64,000 nt of DNA, from the NCBI RefSeq assembly GCF_024508275.1, contig NZ_CP101989.1:1488001-1552000 (forward strand), given 5' to 3'. Shown here piece by piece: positions 8,756 to 16,461 of this stretch (position 1 is its first letter; each line of letters starts with the position of its first letter). Both the position numbers and the translations under genes were made by a program. The DNA is from Cellulomonas wangsupingiae. GTDB lineage: Bacteria > Actinomycetota > Actinomycetes > Actinomycetales > Cellulomonadaceae. The notes under the pieces were generated by a model that saw only the letters and a list, made by a program, of their open reading frames with translations, had not been told where the DNA came from and searched no databases.

Positions 8756-9592
8756 TCAGATGGAGTGGTGCAGGTCGGGGTCGAGCGGCGCCGTGTGGTG
8801 CGTCGCGACGCCGAGGCCCTCGAGCAGCTCGGCGCGCAGCTCGGCGAGCTGGTGGTCGGCGCGGTCGCGGGGCCGGGTGCCGGGGACGTCGATGACGCGC
8901 ACGACGCTCGCGGTGCCCTGCGGGCAGCGGGCCAGGTTGCGCAGCAGCAGGACGCGGTCGGCCAGGTAGAGGGCCTCCTCGACGTCGTGCGTGACGAGCA
9001 GGACCGTCGTCGGCTCGGCCCGGTGCACGTCGAGCAGCAGGTCCTGCATACGCAGCCGCGTCAGCGCGTCGAGCGCGCCGAACGGCTCGTCGAGCAGCAG
9101 GACGCCGGGGTTGCGGGCCAGTGCCCGCGCCAGGGAAGCGCGCTGGGCCATGCCGCCGGAGACCTGGCGCGGGCGCAGCCCGGCGGACTCCTCGAGCCCG
9201 ACCAGCCCCAGCAGCTCCGCGACGCGCTCGCGCCCGGCCTGCGCCGGGGTGCCGCGTGGCAGGCCGAGGGCGACGTTGGCGGTCAGGGTGCGCCACGGCA
9301 GCAGGCGCGGCTCCTGGAACGCCATGGCGGTGCGCCGGTCGACGCCGGTCACGGGCGTGCCGTCGAGCAGGATGCGCCCGGCGTCGGGGGTGTCCAGGCC
9401 GCTGACCTGCCGCAGCAGGGTCGACTTGCCGCACCCGGACGGGCCGACGAGGGCGACGATCTCACCGGCGCGCAGCTCGAGGTCGACGGCGTGCAGGACC
9501 GTGCGGGTCCCGGTGGGTGTGGGGAAGGTGCGGCGCACCGCGTCGAGCGCGACCGTGTGGGCGCGTCGCGCGCGCGTGGAGGTCAGGGTCAT
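8756..9592 (-). CDS. Sulfonate-type ABC transporter ATPase (SsuB-like)
   Basis: This 278-residue ATPase has Walker A GPSGCGKST at residues 50-58, a signature VSGGMAQR near 144, Walker B VLLLDEPFGALD and the switch histidine in LLVTHDVEEAL. The Q-loop motif AFQEPRLLPW is typical of the SsuB/TauB/NrtD group. It energises the adjacent permease and binding protein. It is the first large gene of the sulfur operon, about 100 bases after the Cys-rich leader peptide. Its ribosome site is weak, which fits control through the leader. Confidence 0.87.
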   Translation of the reverse strand: MTLTSTRARRAHTVALDAVRRTFPTPTGTRTVLHAVDLELRAGEIVALVGPSGCGKSTLLRQVSGLDTPDAGRILLDGTPVTGVDRRTAMAFQEPRLLPWRTLTANVALGLPRGTPAQAGRERVAELLGLVGLEESAGLRPRQVSGGMAQRASLARALARNPGVLLLDEPFGALDALTRLRMQDLLLDVHRAEPTTVLLVTHDVEEALYLADRVLLLRNLARCPQGTASVVRVIDVPGTRPRDRADHQLAELRAELLEGLGVATHHTAPLDPDLHHSI

Positions 9593-9664
9593 GGGGACGT
9601 CCGTGGGGTCGTGCGCGGGCGTCCGGCGGGGGCCGGGCGGCCACGAGGGCGGGCACCGGCGGGG

Positions 9665-9680
9665 CGACCCGTGAGGGTCG
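9665..9680 (-). promoter_or_regulatory. Hairpin just after the Cys-rich leader peptide
   Basis: CGACCC and GGGTCG flank a four-base loop, starting 13 bases beyond the leader stop codon. Placed between leader and ssuB-like gene, it is a candidate part of an attenuator. There is no obvious U-tract, so a Rho-dependent or translational mechanism is as likely as intrinsic termination. Confidence 0.45.
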
Positions 9681-9692
9681 GTGTCGCTGAGG

Positions 9693-9788
9693 TCAGCGGG
9701 GGCCGGTGCAGGGCTGCATCGAGCAGCACAGGCAACAGCGGCACAGGGGGGAGACGGCGACGCGGACGGAACGGCGGGCGACGTTCAT
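9693..9788 (-). CDS. Cys-rich leader peptide of the sulfur-import/metY operon
   Basis: A 31-codon frame begins MNVARRSVRV and then carries six cysteines: C16, C18, C19, C21, C22 and C27 (LCRCCLCC followed by SMQPC). GGGAGG lies seven to eight bases before the ATG, an excellent ribosome site. Its place between promoter and sulfur operon, its small size and its cysteine run match the polycysteine leader peptides of actinobacteria. In those, ribosome progress through Cys codons senses charged tRNA-Cys and sets expression of downstream sulfur genes. The frame and its position are seen directly; the regulatory role is inferred from that family. The peptide itself probably has no other job. Confidence 0.8.
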   Translation of the reverse strand: MNVARRSVRVAVSPLCRCCLCCSMQPCTGPR

Positions 9789-9828
9789 CGCTGGCCTCCC
9801 TGTCGCATCGGGGTGCTCACCTGCGGTT

Positions 9829-9843
9829 TCTCACGATGTGAGA
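9829..9843. promoter_or_regulatory. Inverted repeat TCTCAC-GAT-GTGAGA
   Basis: A perfect 6-3-6 dyad lies just downstream of the predicted transcription start of the sulfur operon and upstream of the leader peptide. It could be an operator for an unidentified sulfur regulator or a small 5' hairpin in the message. Confidence 0.4.
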
Positions 9844-9866
9844 TGCAGTGACCACGTTTCAGACAG

Positions 9867-9896
9867 ACTGTAGCCGCACGCGTCCCGCCGCGGCAA
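9867..9896 (-). promoter_or_regulatory. Promoter of the sulfur-import/metY operon
   Basis: Reading leftward, TTGCCG (-35, 9891-9896) and TACAGT (-10, 9867-9872) are separated by 18 bases. Transcription would begin near 9860, about 70 bases before the leader-peptide ATG. Confidence 0.55.
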
Positions 9897-9902
9897 CGCC
9901 CG

Positions 9903-11792
9903 TCACCCGCGGGGTTGGATCTCCTGCGCGATCCACGACGCGTAGCCCGCGCGTCCGCCGTCCTCACGCAGGTGGATCCCGTCGTCGTAGAACCAGCCGG
10001 GGTTGGCGTCGCCGCCGGACTTCCAGTCGAGCAGGCGCACGTGCGGGTACTGAGGCACCACGCGCCCGAAGAGCTCGTTGTCGTACTGCTCCCACGCGCG
10101 CGGCACACGCACGTTCACGACGAACACCCGCCGGCCCGCGGTGCCGTCGAGCAGGCGGCGCAGGTCCTCCTCGGCGACCGGCCCGTTGGTGCCGCCGTGC
10201 ACGACCACGGTGTGGCCGAGCGTGCCCGCCGCGGCCGCCTCGAGCACGCGGTCGACCATCTCGGAGAACTGGCGGGACACCGCCGCGTCGACGGCGACGC
10301 CCCGGGCGGCCAGCTCGGCGGCGGCGCCGAGCATCACCGAGTCCCCGTACGCGGTGACGGTGCCGACCTCGTCGGCGGGCGTGGGTGACGGGCTCGGTCC
10401 GCGGTCCTGCTCCGGGGCGACCTGGCCGATCACCTCCGGTGCGGGTGCCGGGCTCGTCGGCGCGTCGGCCGGGCCGTCCGTCGTCGCGGGCGTCCGGGCC
10501 ACGCCGACGCCGAGCAGCGTCAGCGCCACCAGCACGCACGTCGCAGCGGCAGCGGTCCGCACCGCCAGGCTCCGGCGTCCCGGGGCGGGCGTGCGCAGCC
10601 GCTGCGCCAGCCGTCGCAGCGCACCCCGACGGACCGGTGTCTCGACCCAGCGGTATGACGCCTCGGCCAGCAGGAGCGTCACCCCGACGCGCACCACCGG
10701 CGACGCCCACCCGGGCAGGGTGACGTCCTGGTCCGGGCGCGTCAGCATGAGGACGGGCCAGTGCCACAGGTAGATGCCGTAGGACCGCTCGCCGAGCCAC
10801 CGCAGCGGCTGCACCGCCAGCGCGCGGCCGAGCAGGCTCGCGGGGTCGGCGGCCGCGGCGACCAGCAGCGCCGCCACGGCGGCGAACCCGAGGAAACCGC
10901 CCCGGTACAGCGCCTCGGAGAACGGGTCGACGAGGACCACGGCGGCCACCACGCCGCCGAGGGCCAGCACGCCCAGGACGTCGGTGACGCCGGCCTCGAA
11001 CCTGCGCACCGGGTCGCCGCGCTCGGTGAGCCAGGAGCCGGGGTGCCGCCACGTGCGCCACGGCCGCCACACCGCGGCCGTCGCGACCCCGAGCAGCAGC
11101 CCCATCGCGTGCGTGTCGGTCCCCACGTACGCGCGGGAGGCGTCGTGCGGCACGGGCATGCCCGCGCGTGCCGCCATCACGCCCATCGCGACCGTGGAGG
11201 CGACCGCCAGCAGGGCCGCGACCTGCCCGAGCCGCGCGCGCCCGGCCCGCAGCGCGAGCAGTGCCGCGAGCGGGACCACGAGGTAGAACTGCGCCTCCAC
11301 CGCCAGCGACCACAGGTGCTGCAGCAGCGGCGGCCGGCCCGTGAGCGCGAAGTACGAGCGGTCCGCGACGACCTGCCACCAGTTCGACGTGTACGTCAGC
11401 GCCGCGAGCAGGTCGCCCCGCAGCGACGTGAGCGCGTCGCGCGCCACCAGGCCGGCGCCGGCGACCGCCACGAGCACCACGAGCAGCGCGGGGACGAGCC
11501 GGCGCACGCGCCGTGCGAGGAAGCGCCCGGTCCGGAACGCACCCGTGGTCTCGACCTCCTCGAGCACGAGCGTCGCGACGAGGAACCCGGACAGCACGAA
11601 GAACACGTCGACGCCGAGGAACCCGCCGCGGGCCCACGGCACGTCCAGGTGGTAGAGCAGCACCGCGACGACGGCGAGCGCCCGCACGCCGTCGAGGCCG
11701 CGCAGGTGAGGCAGTCGTGGAGCCCTGTCCGCCGCCGGTCCCGTGCGGGCGACCGGACGCGAAGGGACCTGCTCGACGACTGCCAACACCAC
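9903..11792 (-). CDS. Membrane O-acyltransferase with C-terminal SGNH domain (OafA-like)
   Basis: The 629-residue protein is an acyltransferase-3 membrane domain (about residues 30-400, ten or so helices) joined by a Pro/Ser/Thr-rich linker to an extracytoplasmic SGNH hydrolase-like domain. The membrane part shows the signature histidine in LLYHLDVPWARGG and GVDVFFVLSGFL. The SGNH part shows GDSVML near residue 480 and the terminal D..H pair in DDGIHL near 600. Fused proteins of this kind O-acetylate surface polysaccharide or peptidoglycan, passing acetyl groups across the membrane. The acceptor here is unknown. The start is GTG with AGAGGG upstream. It is transcribed away from the sulfur operon promoter in the same direction and is not part of that operon. 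Confidence 0.87.
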   Translation of the reverse strand: MVLAVVEQVPSRPVARTGPAADRAPRLPHLRGLDGVRALAVVAVLLYHLDVPWARGGFLGVDVFFVLSGFLVATLVLEEVETTGAFRTGRFLARRVRRLVPALLVVLVAVAGAGLVARDALTSLRGDLLAALTYTSNWWQVVADRSYFALTGRPPLLQHLWSLAVEAQFYLVVPLAALLALRAGRARLGQVAALLAVASTVAMGVMAARAGMPVPHDASRAYVGTDTHAMGLLLGVATAAVWRPWRTWRHPGSWLTERGDPVRRFEAGVTDVLGVLALGGVVAAVVLVDPFSEALYRGGFLGFAAVAALLVAAAADPASLLGRALAVQPLRWLGERSYGIYLWHWPVLMLTRPDQDVTLPGWASPVVRVGVTLLLAEASYRWVETPVRRGALRRLAQRLRTPAPGRRSLAVRTAAAATCVLVALTLLGVGVARTPATTDGPADAPTSPAPAPEVIGQVAPEQDRGPSPSPTPADEVGTVTAYGDSVMLGAAAELAARGVAVDAAVSRQFSEMVDRVLEAAAAGTLGHTVVVHGGTNGPVAEEDLRRLLDGTAGRRVFVVNVRVPRAWEQYDNELFGRVVPQYPHVRLLDWKSGGDANPGWFYDDGIHLREDGGRAGYASWIAQEIQPRG

Positions 11793-11854
11793 AACCCTCT
11801 GCCGACCTACCGGTGCCGCGGTGCACCCCTGCTCGGGTGCACCGCACGACCAGG

Positions 11855-12940
11855 CTAGGCCGGGCCGGCGGCGGTCCCGTCCGCGGGAGGGCCGTCGTGA
11901 GCAGCGTCACCCCACAGCGCCGCGAGGCGCGGCAGGGCGCGCGGGTCGGTCTGGGCGAGCACCGTCGTGACCGCGGTCGCACGCCACGCCGGCAGCTGCG
12001 CGCGCACGTCCGCCTCGGTGCCGACGAGCGCGACGTCACGCACGAGCTCGGTCGGCACGGCGGCCGCGGCGCGACCGCGGTCACCCGCGAGGTAGTGCGC
12101 CTGGATCTCGTCGCACGCCGCGGTGTACCCGAGGCGGTCGAGCACGTCGCGGTGGAAGTTGGCGCCCTTGGCGCCCATCCCGCCGGCGTACAGCGCGATG
12201 AACGGGCGCACGACGTCCGCGGCGGACTCCACGTCGCCCGCGAGGACCACCGGGACCGTGGCGACGACCTCGAACTCCTCGGGGGCCCGGCGCGCCGGCG
12301 AGCGGCGGGCGAACCCCTCGGCGAGGAGCTCGCGGTACGTCGCGTCCATGCGTGGGGAGTAGAAGAGCGGCAGCCAGCCGTCGGCGATCTCCGCGGTCAT
12401 GGCGATGTTCCGGGGCCCCTCGGCGGCCAGGTGGATCGGCAGGTCGGCGCGCAGCGGGTGGACGGTCGACCGCAGCGCCTTGCCGAGGCCCGCTCCCTGG
12501 TCCGCCGGCAGGGGCAGCCGGTAGAACGCTCCGTCGTACGTCACGGGTGCCTCGCGCGCGAGCACCTGGCGCACGACGTCGACGTACTCGCGCGTGCGGG
12601 CCAGCGGGCGCGGGTAGGGCTGCCCGTACCATCCCTCGACGACCTGCGGGCCGGACGCCCCGAGCCCGAGGACGAAGCGTCCGCCGGACAGGTGGTCCAG
12701 CGTGAGGGCGGCCATCGCGGCGGCCGTCGGCGTCCGGGCCGAGATCTGCGCGATCGCGGTGCCGAGCCGGACCCGGCGCGTGCCGGCGCCCCACCACGCC
12801 AGCGGGGTCAGGGCGTCGGAGCCGTACGCCTCCGCCGTCCAGACGGAGTCGAGCCCCAGCTCGTCGGCGGCGCGCACGGCCTGCGCGGCGCCCGGTGGGG
12901 GACCGGCCGACCAGTAGCCCGTGTGGTACCCGAGGCGCAT
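11855..12940 (-). CDS. LLM-class F420-dependent oxidoreductase
   Basis: This 361-residue luciferase-like TIM-barrel protein has the start MRLGYHTGYWS and the motifs LGLDSVWTAEAYGSDA and RVRLGTAIAQISARTP. These mark the actinobacterial F420-dependent oxidoreductase branch of the luciferase-like family. It would transfer hydride to or from coenzyme F420; the substrate is not predictable. A cofE gene at 53441 shows that the organism makes F420. It stands alone, with about 60 bases to each flanking minus-strand gene. A flavin-dependent monooxygenase of the SsuD type is a less likely alternative because SsuD landmarks are not evident. Confidence 0.82.
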   Translation of the reverse strand: MRLGYHTGYWSAGPPPGAAQAVRAADELGLDSVWTAEAYGSDALTPLAWWGAGTRRVRLGTAIAQISARTPTAAAMAALTLDHLSGGRFVLGLGASGPQVVEGWYGQPYPRPLARTREYVDVVRQVLAREAPVTYDGAFYRLPLPADQGAGLGKALRSTVHPLRADLPIHLAAEGPRNIAMTAEIADGWLPLFYSPRMDATYRELLAEGFARRSPARRAPEEFEVVATVPVVLAGDVESAADVVRPFIALYAGGMGAKGANFHRDVLDRLGYTAACDEIQAHYLAGDRGRAAAAVPTELVRDVALVGTEADVRAQLPAWRATAVTTVLAQTDPRALPRLAALWGDAAHDGPPADGTAAGPA

Positions 12941-12995
12941 GCGCTGCTCCTTGTCGTCGCCGTCGACGTGCGCCCGACGGGACGCCCCGGCGACG

Positions 12996-13991
12996 TTACC
13001 CGGCGGTAGCGGCGCTGCGCGCCCGGTCCGCCAGGGTGTTGAGCAGCGCGGCGCCGGTCGCCGCGTCGTCGACGGTCACGACGAGGACCCGTCCACCCGT
13101 GCGCTCGACCTCGATGCCCTCGCCCTTGCGCAGCACGAACCCTGCCCGGCCGCCGTGGCCGATCCGGTACCCCCAGCCGCCGAACTCGCCGAACGGGTCG
13201 ACCCGGATGGCGCGGGCCGCGACGACCTCGTCGAGCGGGACGTGCGCGGTCGGCCAGCCGAGGGGTGAGCGGGCCACGAGCCCGCGCGCGTCGACGCTGA
13301 CGCGCAGTACCAGCATGGTGGCCAGCAGCAGCCCCAGGGCGGCCGCGACGATCAGGAGCGCCGGCGTGCGCAGCGCGAGCGCCAGCACGACGTTCACGAG
13401 AACCGCGGCGCCCCCGACCCACGCGCCCGCAGGGCTGGTGACGGTCCGGCTCCAAGCGGCGCGCTCGCTGTTCGCGAGCGGCGTGCGCGGCGCGGCCGGG
13501 TCGACAGGGGCGCGGCTGGGCATCGGTGCGTCGCGCGGCACGACGAGCGCGGCCAGCACCCCCGCGACGATGCCGCCGGCGAACGCCCACGCGATGACGT
13601 GGCCGATCCCCGGTACGTCGGCGGCGTCCGCGAGGTCCAGCTGGACCGACAGCGAGCCGAGCACGACGACGGACATCAGCACGGTCAGCCCTGTCGCGGA
13701 CCCGGCCGCGATCCGGCGTGTCGCGGTGTCGCGGCCCGCCCAGAACGCCAGGGCCCACATGCCGACCGCGAACAGGGGAGCGAACAGCAGGGGGATCGCG
13801 ACGGCGTCCTTCAGGGACCCGTACCCGTCGGGCCGCATGGCGGCGTCCCAGTGCACCGCGAGCGGGTCGGGCAGCCGCGGGGTCCACGACAGCGCGACGA
13901 GCACTGTCACCAGGACCAGGAGGAGCGGCACCACGAGCGTCGTCACCGTGGTCGCGAGGCGGTGCGGGGGTGCCGGTCGGGGGGTGGTCAT
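12996..13991 (-). CDS. DUF1648-domain membrane protein
   Basis: The 331-residue protein has an N-terminal helix, a DUF1648-type segment (LPDPLAVHWDAAMRPDGYGSL, residues about 40-60) and further helices to about residue 230. A cytoplasmic C-terminal domain of some 100 residues follows. Such proteins are usually encoded beside a YtrA-type GntR regulator, as here: its ATG overlaps the regulator stop by four bases. The function of the family is unknown; cell-envelope stress is suspected because YtrA operons respond to wall-active antibiotics. Expression should follow the autoregulated promoter at 14348-14377. Confidence 0.8.
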   Translation of the reverse strand: MTTPRPAPPHRLATTVTTLVVPLLLVLVTVLVALSWTPRLPDPLAVHWDAAMRPDGYGSLKDAVAIPLLFAPLFAVGMWALAFWAGRDTATRRIAAGSATGLTVLMSVVVLGSLSVQLDLADAADVPGIGHVIAWAFAGGIVAGVLAALVVPRDAPMPSRAPVDPAAPRTPLANSERAAWSRTVTSPAGAWVGGAAVLVNVVLALALRTPALLIVAAALGLLLATMLVLRVSVDARGLVARSPLGWPTAHVPLDEVVAARAIRVDPFGEFGGWGYRIGHGGRAGFVLRKGEGIEVERTGGRVLVVTVDDAATGAALLNTLADRARSAATAG

Positions 13992-14341
13992 CGCAGGGCC
14001 TCCTTGACGAGGGCGGTCACGGTCTCGGGGGCGACGCGCAGGCGTCGTGCGGCGACGACGAGTGCGTCGACCGCCGCGTGCAGGTCCGTCAGGTCGGGCG
14101 CGCCCGACCCGGTCACGACGGCGCCACGGCCGCGCCGCAGCTCGATCACGCCCTCGTCGCGCAGCTCCTGGTAGGCGTGCAGCACCGTGTGGAGGTTGAC
14201 GTCGAGGGACGCCGCGAGGTCGCGCGCCGACGGGAGCCGCTCGCCGGGGCGCAGCTCGTCGTGGGCCACGGCCGTACGGACCTGCGCGGCCAGCTGCGCG
14301 TACAGCGGGTCGCCGGACGTCGGGTCGATGCGGAACAGCAT
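13988..14341 (-). CDS. YtrA-type GntR-family regulator
   Basis: At 117 residues this is a winged helix (about 10-75) with only a short C-terminal helical tail, the hallmark of the YtrA subfamily. Recognition-region motifs are LPSARDLAASLDVNLHTVLHAYQEL and RRGRGAVV. It probably represses its own operon with the DUF1648 gene. The message looks leaderless: TAGAGT ends six bases before the ATG, and an inverted repeat overlaps the -35/-10 interval, the expected operator position. Confidence 0.88.
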   Translation of the reverse strand: MLFRIDPTSGDPLYAQLAAQVRTAVAHDELRPGERLPSARDLAASLDVNLHTVLHAYQELRDEGVIELRRGRGAVVTGSGAPDLTDLHAAVDALVVAARRLRVAPETVTALVKEALR

Positions 14342-14347
14342 GCGATC

Positions 14348-14377
14348 ACTCTAGTAGTTAGACAACAACTAGAACAA
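14348..14377 (-). promoter_or_regulatory. Leaderless promoter and operator of the GntR-DUF1648 operon
   Basis: Reading leftward, TTGTTC (14372-14377) and TAGAGT (14348-14353) are 18 bases apart, and the ATG follows six bases later. The dyad CTAGTAGTT-AGAC-AACAACTAG (14351-14372, one mismatch) fills the spacer, so a bound repressor would block RNA polymerase. Confidence 0.6.
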
Positions 14378-14437
14378 CACTGCGCCCGAATCGTGGGCAC
14401 CGCCGCGGGGCGGGTCGTCAGCTGCAGGGGCGGGGCC

Positions 14438-15022
14438 TCAGATGTAGATGGCCGGGTCGTCGACCTCGACGTCGAACGGCACCTGCGTGCCGCGCTGCCG
14501 GATCTTCGCCGGCACGCCCACCGCGATCGCCCCCGCGGGGACGTCGGTGATGACGACGGCGTTCGCGCCCACCTGGACGTCGTGCCCCACCCACACCGGC
14601 CCCAGGATCTTCGCGCCGGCGCCGACGACGACGCGGTCACCCAGCGTGGGGTGGCGCTTGCCCCGCTTCATCGAGCGCCCACCCAGCGTCGCGCCGTGGA
14701 AGAGGACGACGTCGTCGCCGACCTCGGCCGTCTCGCCGATGACCACCCCCATGCCGTGGTCGATGAACAGCCTCTCGCCGAGCCGCGCGCCCGGGTGGAT
14801 CTCGATGCCCGTCGCGGCCCGCGCCATCTGGGAGACGAGTCGCGCGAGCAGACGAAGCGCGGGCACCTGCCACATGCGGTGGGTCAGCCGGTACACCCAG
14901 ATGGCGTGCACACCGGGGTACGCGAGAGCGACCTCGACGCGCGTGCGCGCCGCGGGGTCGTGCCGGTGCGCGGCGTCGAGGTCGTCGCGCAGCGTGCGCA
15001 GGAAGTGGTGCAGGGGGCGCAT
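14438..15022 (-). CDS. cysE: Serine O-acetyltransferase
   Basis: The 194-residue enzyme acetylates serine to O-acetylserine, the carbon acceptor for cysteine synthesis. A helical N-terminal part is followed by left-handed beta-helix hexapeptide repeats from about residue 80 to 170, including IDHGMGVVIGETAEVGDDV with its catalytic Asp-His and GRSMKRGKRHPTLGD. It is the short type, lacking most of the N-terminal domain of the 273-residue E. coli enzyme. The protein ends in isoleucine (DPAIYI). In characterised cysteine synthase complexes the C-terminal Ile of CysE inserts into CysK, and cysK lies immediately upstream here. About 88 bases with a strong hairpin separate the two genes. Confidence 0.94.
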   Translation of the reverse strand: MRPLHHFLRTLRDDLDAAHRHDPAARTRVEVALAYPGVHAIWVYRLTHRMWQVPALRLLARLVSQMARAATGIEIHPGARLGERLFIDHGMGVVIGETAEVGDDVVLFHGATLGGRSMKRGKRHPTLGDRVVVGAGAKILGPVWVGHDVQVGANAVVITDVPAGAIAVGVPAKIRQRGTQVPFDVEVDDPAIYI

Positions 15023-15067
15023 GGCGGGCTCCGGGTGGCGGGGTGGGCGTCCACGGGGTGGACGGTG

Positions 15068-15105
15068 CGGGCCCGGTCGCCGTCGAGGGACGGCGACCGG
15101 GCCCG
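15068..15105 (-). terminator. Strong hairpin between cysK and cysE
   Basis: A perfect 17-bp stem with a GAGG loop lies just past the cysK stop. It probably terminates part of the transcription, so that cysE is made at a lower level than cysK. Confidence 0.65.
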
Positions 15106-15110
15106 GGCGC

Positions 15111-16046
15111 TCAGTCGAGCAGGTCGGAGTAGAGCACCGACGTCAGGTAGCGCTCACCGAACGACGGGATGATCGCGACGATGAGCTTGCCCGCGTTCTC
15201 GGGGCGGTGGGCCAGCAGCGTCGCGGCGTGCAGGGCCGCGCCGGACGAGATGCCGACGAGCAGTCCCTCCTCGCGGGCGGCGCGACGCGCGACGGCGACG
15301 GCCGTCTCGGCGTCGACGTCGATGATCTCGTCGTAGATGGTCGTGTCGAGGATCTCGGGGACGAAGTTCGCGCCGATGCCCTGGATCTTGTGCGGGCCGG
15401 GGGCGCCGCCGTTGAGGATGGGCGACTCGGCCGGCTCGACGCCGACGATCTGCACGCCCGGCTTGCGCTCCTTGAGCACCTGCCCGACGCCCGTGATCGT
15501 GCCGCCCGTGCCGATGCCCGCGACGAGGATGTCGATCTCGCCGTCGGTGTCCGCCCAGATCTCCTCGGCCGTCGTACGGCGGTGGATCTCCGGGTTCGCC
15601 TCGTTGGCGAACTGCCGGGCCAGGATCGCGCCCGGACGCTCGGAGACGATCTCGGTGGCGCGGTTGACCGCACCCTTCATGCCCTCGGAGCCCGGCGTGA
15701 GGATGAGCTCGGCGCCGAACGCGCGCAGCAGGGCACGCCGCTCCTTCGACATCGTCTCGGGCATCGTCAGCACGACCTCGTAGCCGCGCGCCGCGCCGAC
15801 GAACGCCAGGGCGATGCCGGTGTTGCCGCTCGTGGCCTCGACGATCGTGCCGCCGGGCTGCAGCTCGCCGGACTTCTCGGCGGCGTCGATGATCGCGACG
15901 CCGATGCGGTCCTTCACCGAGTTCGCCGGGTTGTAGAACTCGAGCTTGCCGACGACCCGGGCGGGCGCGCCGTCGGTGATCCTGTTGATGCGGACCAGCG
16001 GGGTGTTGCCGATGAGCGCGGTCGCGTCCTCGTAGATGCGTGCCAT
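15111..16046 (-). CDS. cysK: Cysteine synthase A (O-acetylserine sulfhydrylase)
   Basis: The 311-residue PLP enzyme makes cysteine and acetate from O-acetylserine and sulfide. The PLP lysine is K45 in NSVKDR. The substrate loop is TSGNTG and the phosphate-binding loop is GTGGTITG. Length and motifs match CysK rather than CBS or CysM. The ATG at 16046 has AGAGGAACC before it. The gene is preceded by about 190 bases of structured leader and a five-cysteine leader peptide, and is followed by cysE. Cysteine supply therefore probably controls its transcription or translation through the leader. Confidence 0.95.
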   Translation of the reverse strand: MARIYEDATALIGNTPLVRINRITDGAPARVVGKLEFYNPANSVKDRIGVAIIDAAEKSGELQPGGTIVEATSGNTGIALAFVGAARGYEVVLTMPETMSKERRALLRAFGAELILTPGSEGMKGAVNRATEIVSERPGAILARQFANEANPEIHRRTTAEEIWADTDGEIDILVAGIGTGGTITGVGQVLKERKPGVQIVGVEPAESPILNGGAPGPHKIQGIGANFVPEILDTTIYDEIIDVDAETAVAVARRAAREEGLLVGISSGAALHAATLLAHRPENAGKLIVAIIPSFGERYLTSVLYSDLLD

Positions 16047-16169
16047 GGTTCCTCTTCGGTCGGTGCCGTACCCCTCCGGGGCGGCAGGTGCGGGGGATCG
16101 TCCACGGGTGCGGCGCGGGCGCGTCGCGGGTGGGTCGTGGGGAGCGTGCCGTGGTGGCGTCTTCGGGGC

Positions 16170-16234
16170 GAGCGCTGGCGAGGGTGCACCGGTGCGGTGC
16201 GCACGAGGGGACGTGCGGGGAGCGGCCAGCGCTC
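16170..16234 (-). promoter_or_regulatory. Long-range inverted repeat in the cysK leader
   Basis: GAGCGCTGGC (16170-16179) and GCCAGCGCTC (16225-16234) are perfectly complementary over 10 bp, with a GC-rich loop that contains its own palindrome (GCACCGGTGC). One arm includes the first base of the leader stop codon (read as TAG on this strand). A ribosome stalled on the last Cys codons or parked at the stop would therefore mask that arm, the geometry expected of a translation-controlled attenuator. Confidence 0.6.
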
Positions 16235-16308
16235 TACCGACAGCGACAACAGGCGCACGCCACGCAGGCGTGCGGGACGGGGGCAACGGCGGCGGCGGGC
16301 ACGCGCAT
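16234..16308 (-). CDS. Cys-rich leader peptide of cysK-cysE
   Basis: A 24-codon frame begins [13 protein letters not shown] and ends in a tail with five cysteines ([11 protein letters not shown], at C15, C18, C20, C21 and C23) directly before the TAG stop. GGAGAG precedes the ATG by a few bases. It lies between a good promoter and cysK. The cysteine-dense end, minimal length and position make it the counterpart of the leader at 9693-9788 and of the cysteine-responsive leader peptides reported in mycobacteria. Unlike those mycobacterial examples it has a ribosome site and a 5' UTR. The frame is directly visible; regulation is inferred. Confidence 0.82.
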   Translation of the reverse strand: MRVPAAAVAPVPHACVACACCRCR

Positions 16309-16378
16309 CGCTCTCCTCGTCCGGGGCCGCGCCGGGAGGCGGGCCGGGGGGCACGGGCGTCCACCCGTGGTCGGGCCG

Positions 16379-16408
16379 ACGCTAGCGTCAACACCGTAGC
16401 GGGCGCAA
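16379..16408 (-). promoter_or_regulatory. Promoter of the cysK-cysE unit
   Basis: Reading leftward, TTGCGC (16403-16408) and TAGCGT (16379-16384) are separated by 18 bases. This would start transcription near 16372, about 64 bases before the leader peptide. Confidence 0.55.
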
Positions 16409-16461
16409 AGGTTCCCGTGAGACGGCCGTCCCGCGATGCGGACCGGCCATCGGCCCGTGGG

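Noticed and set aside
11855..12940. SsuD-type alkanesulfonate monooxygenase to go with the sulfonate transporter
   Set aside because: The protein is luciferase-like, but its motifs fit F420-dependent enzymes and it is separated from the sulfur operon by an unrelated gene and by the operon promoter.
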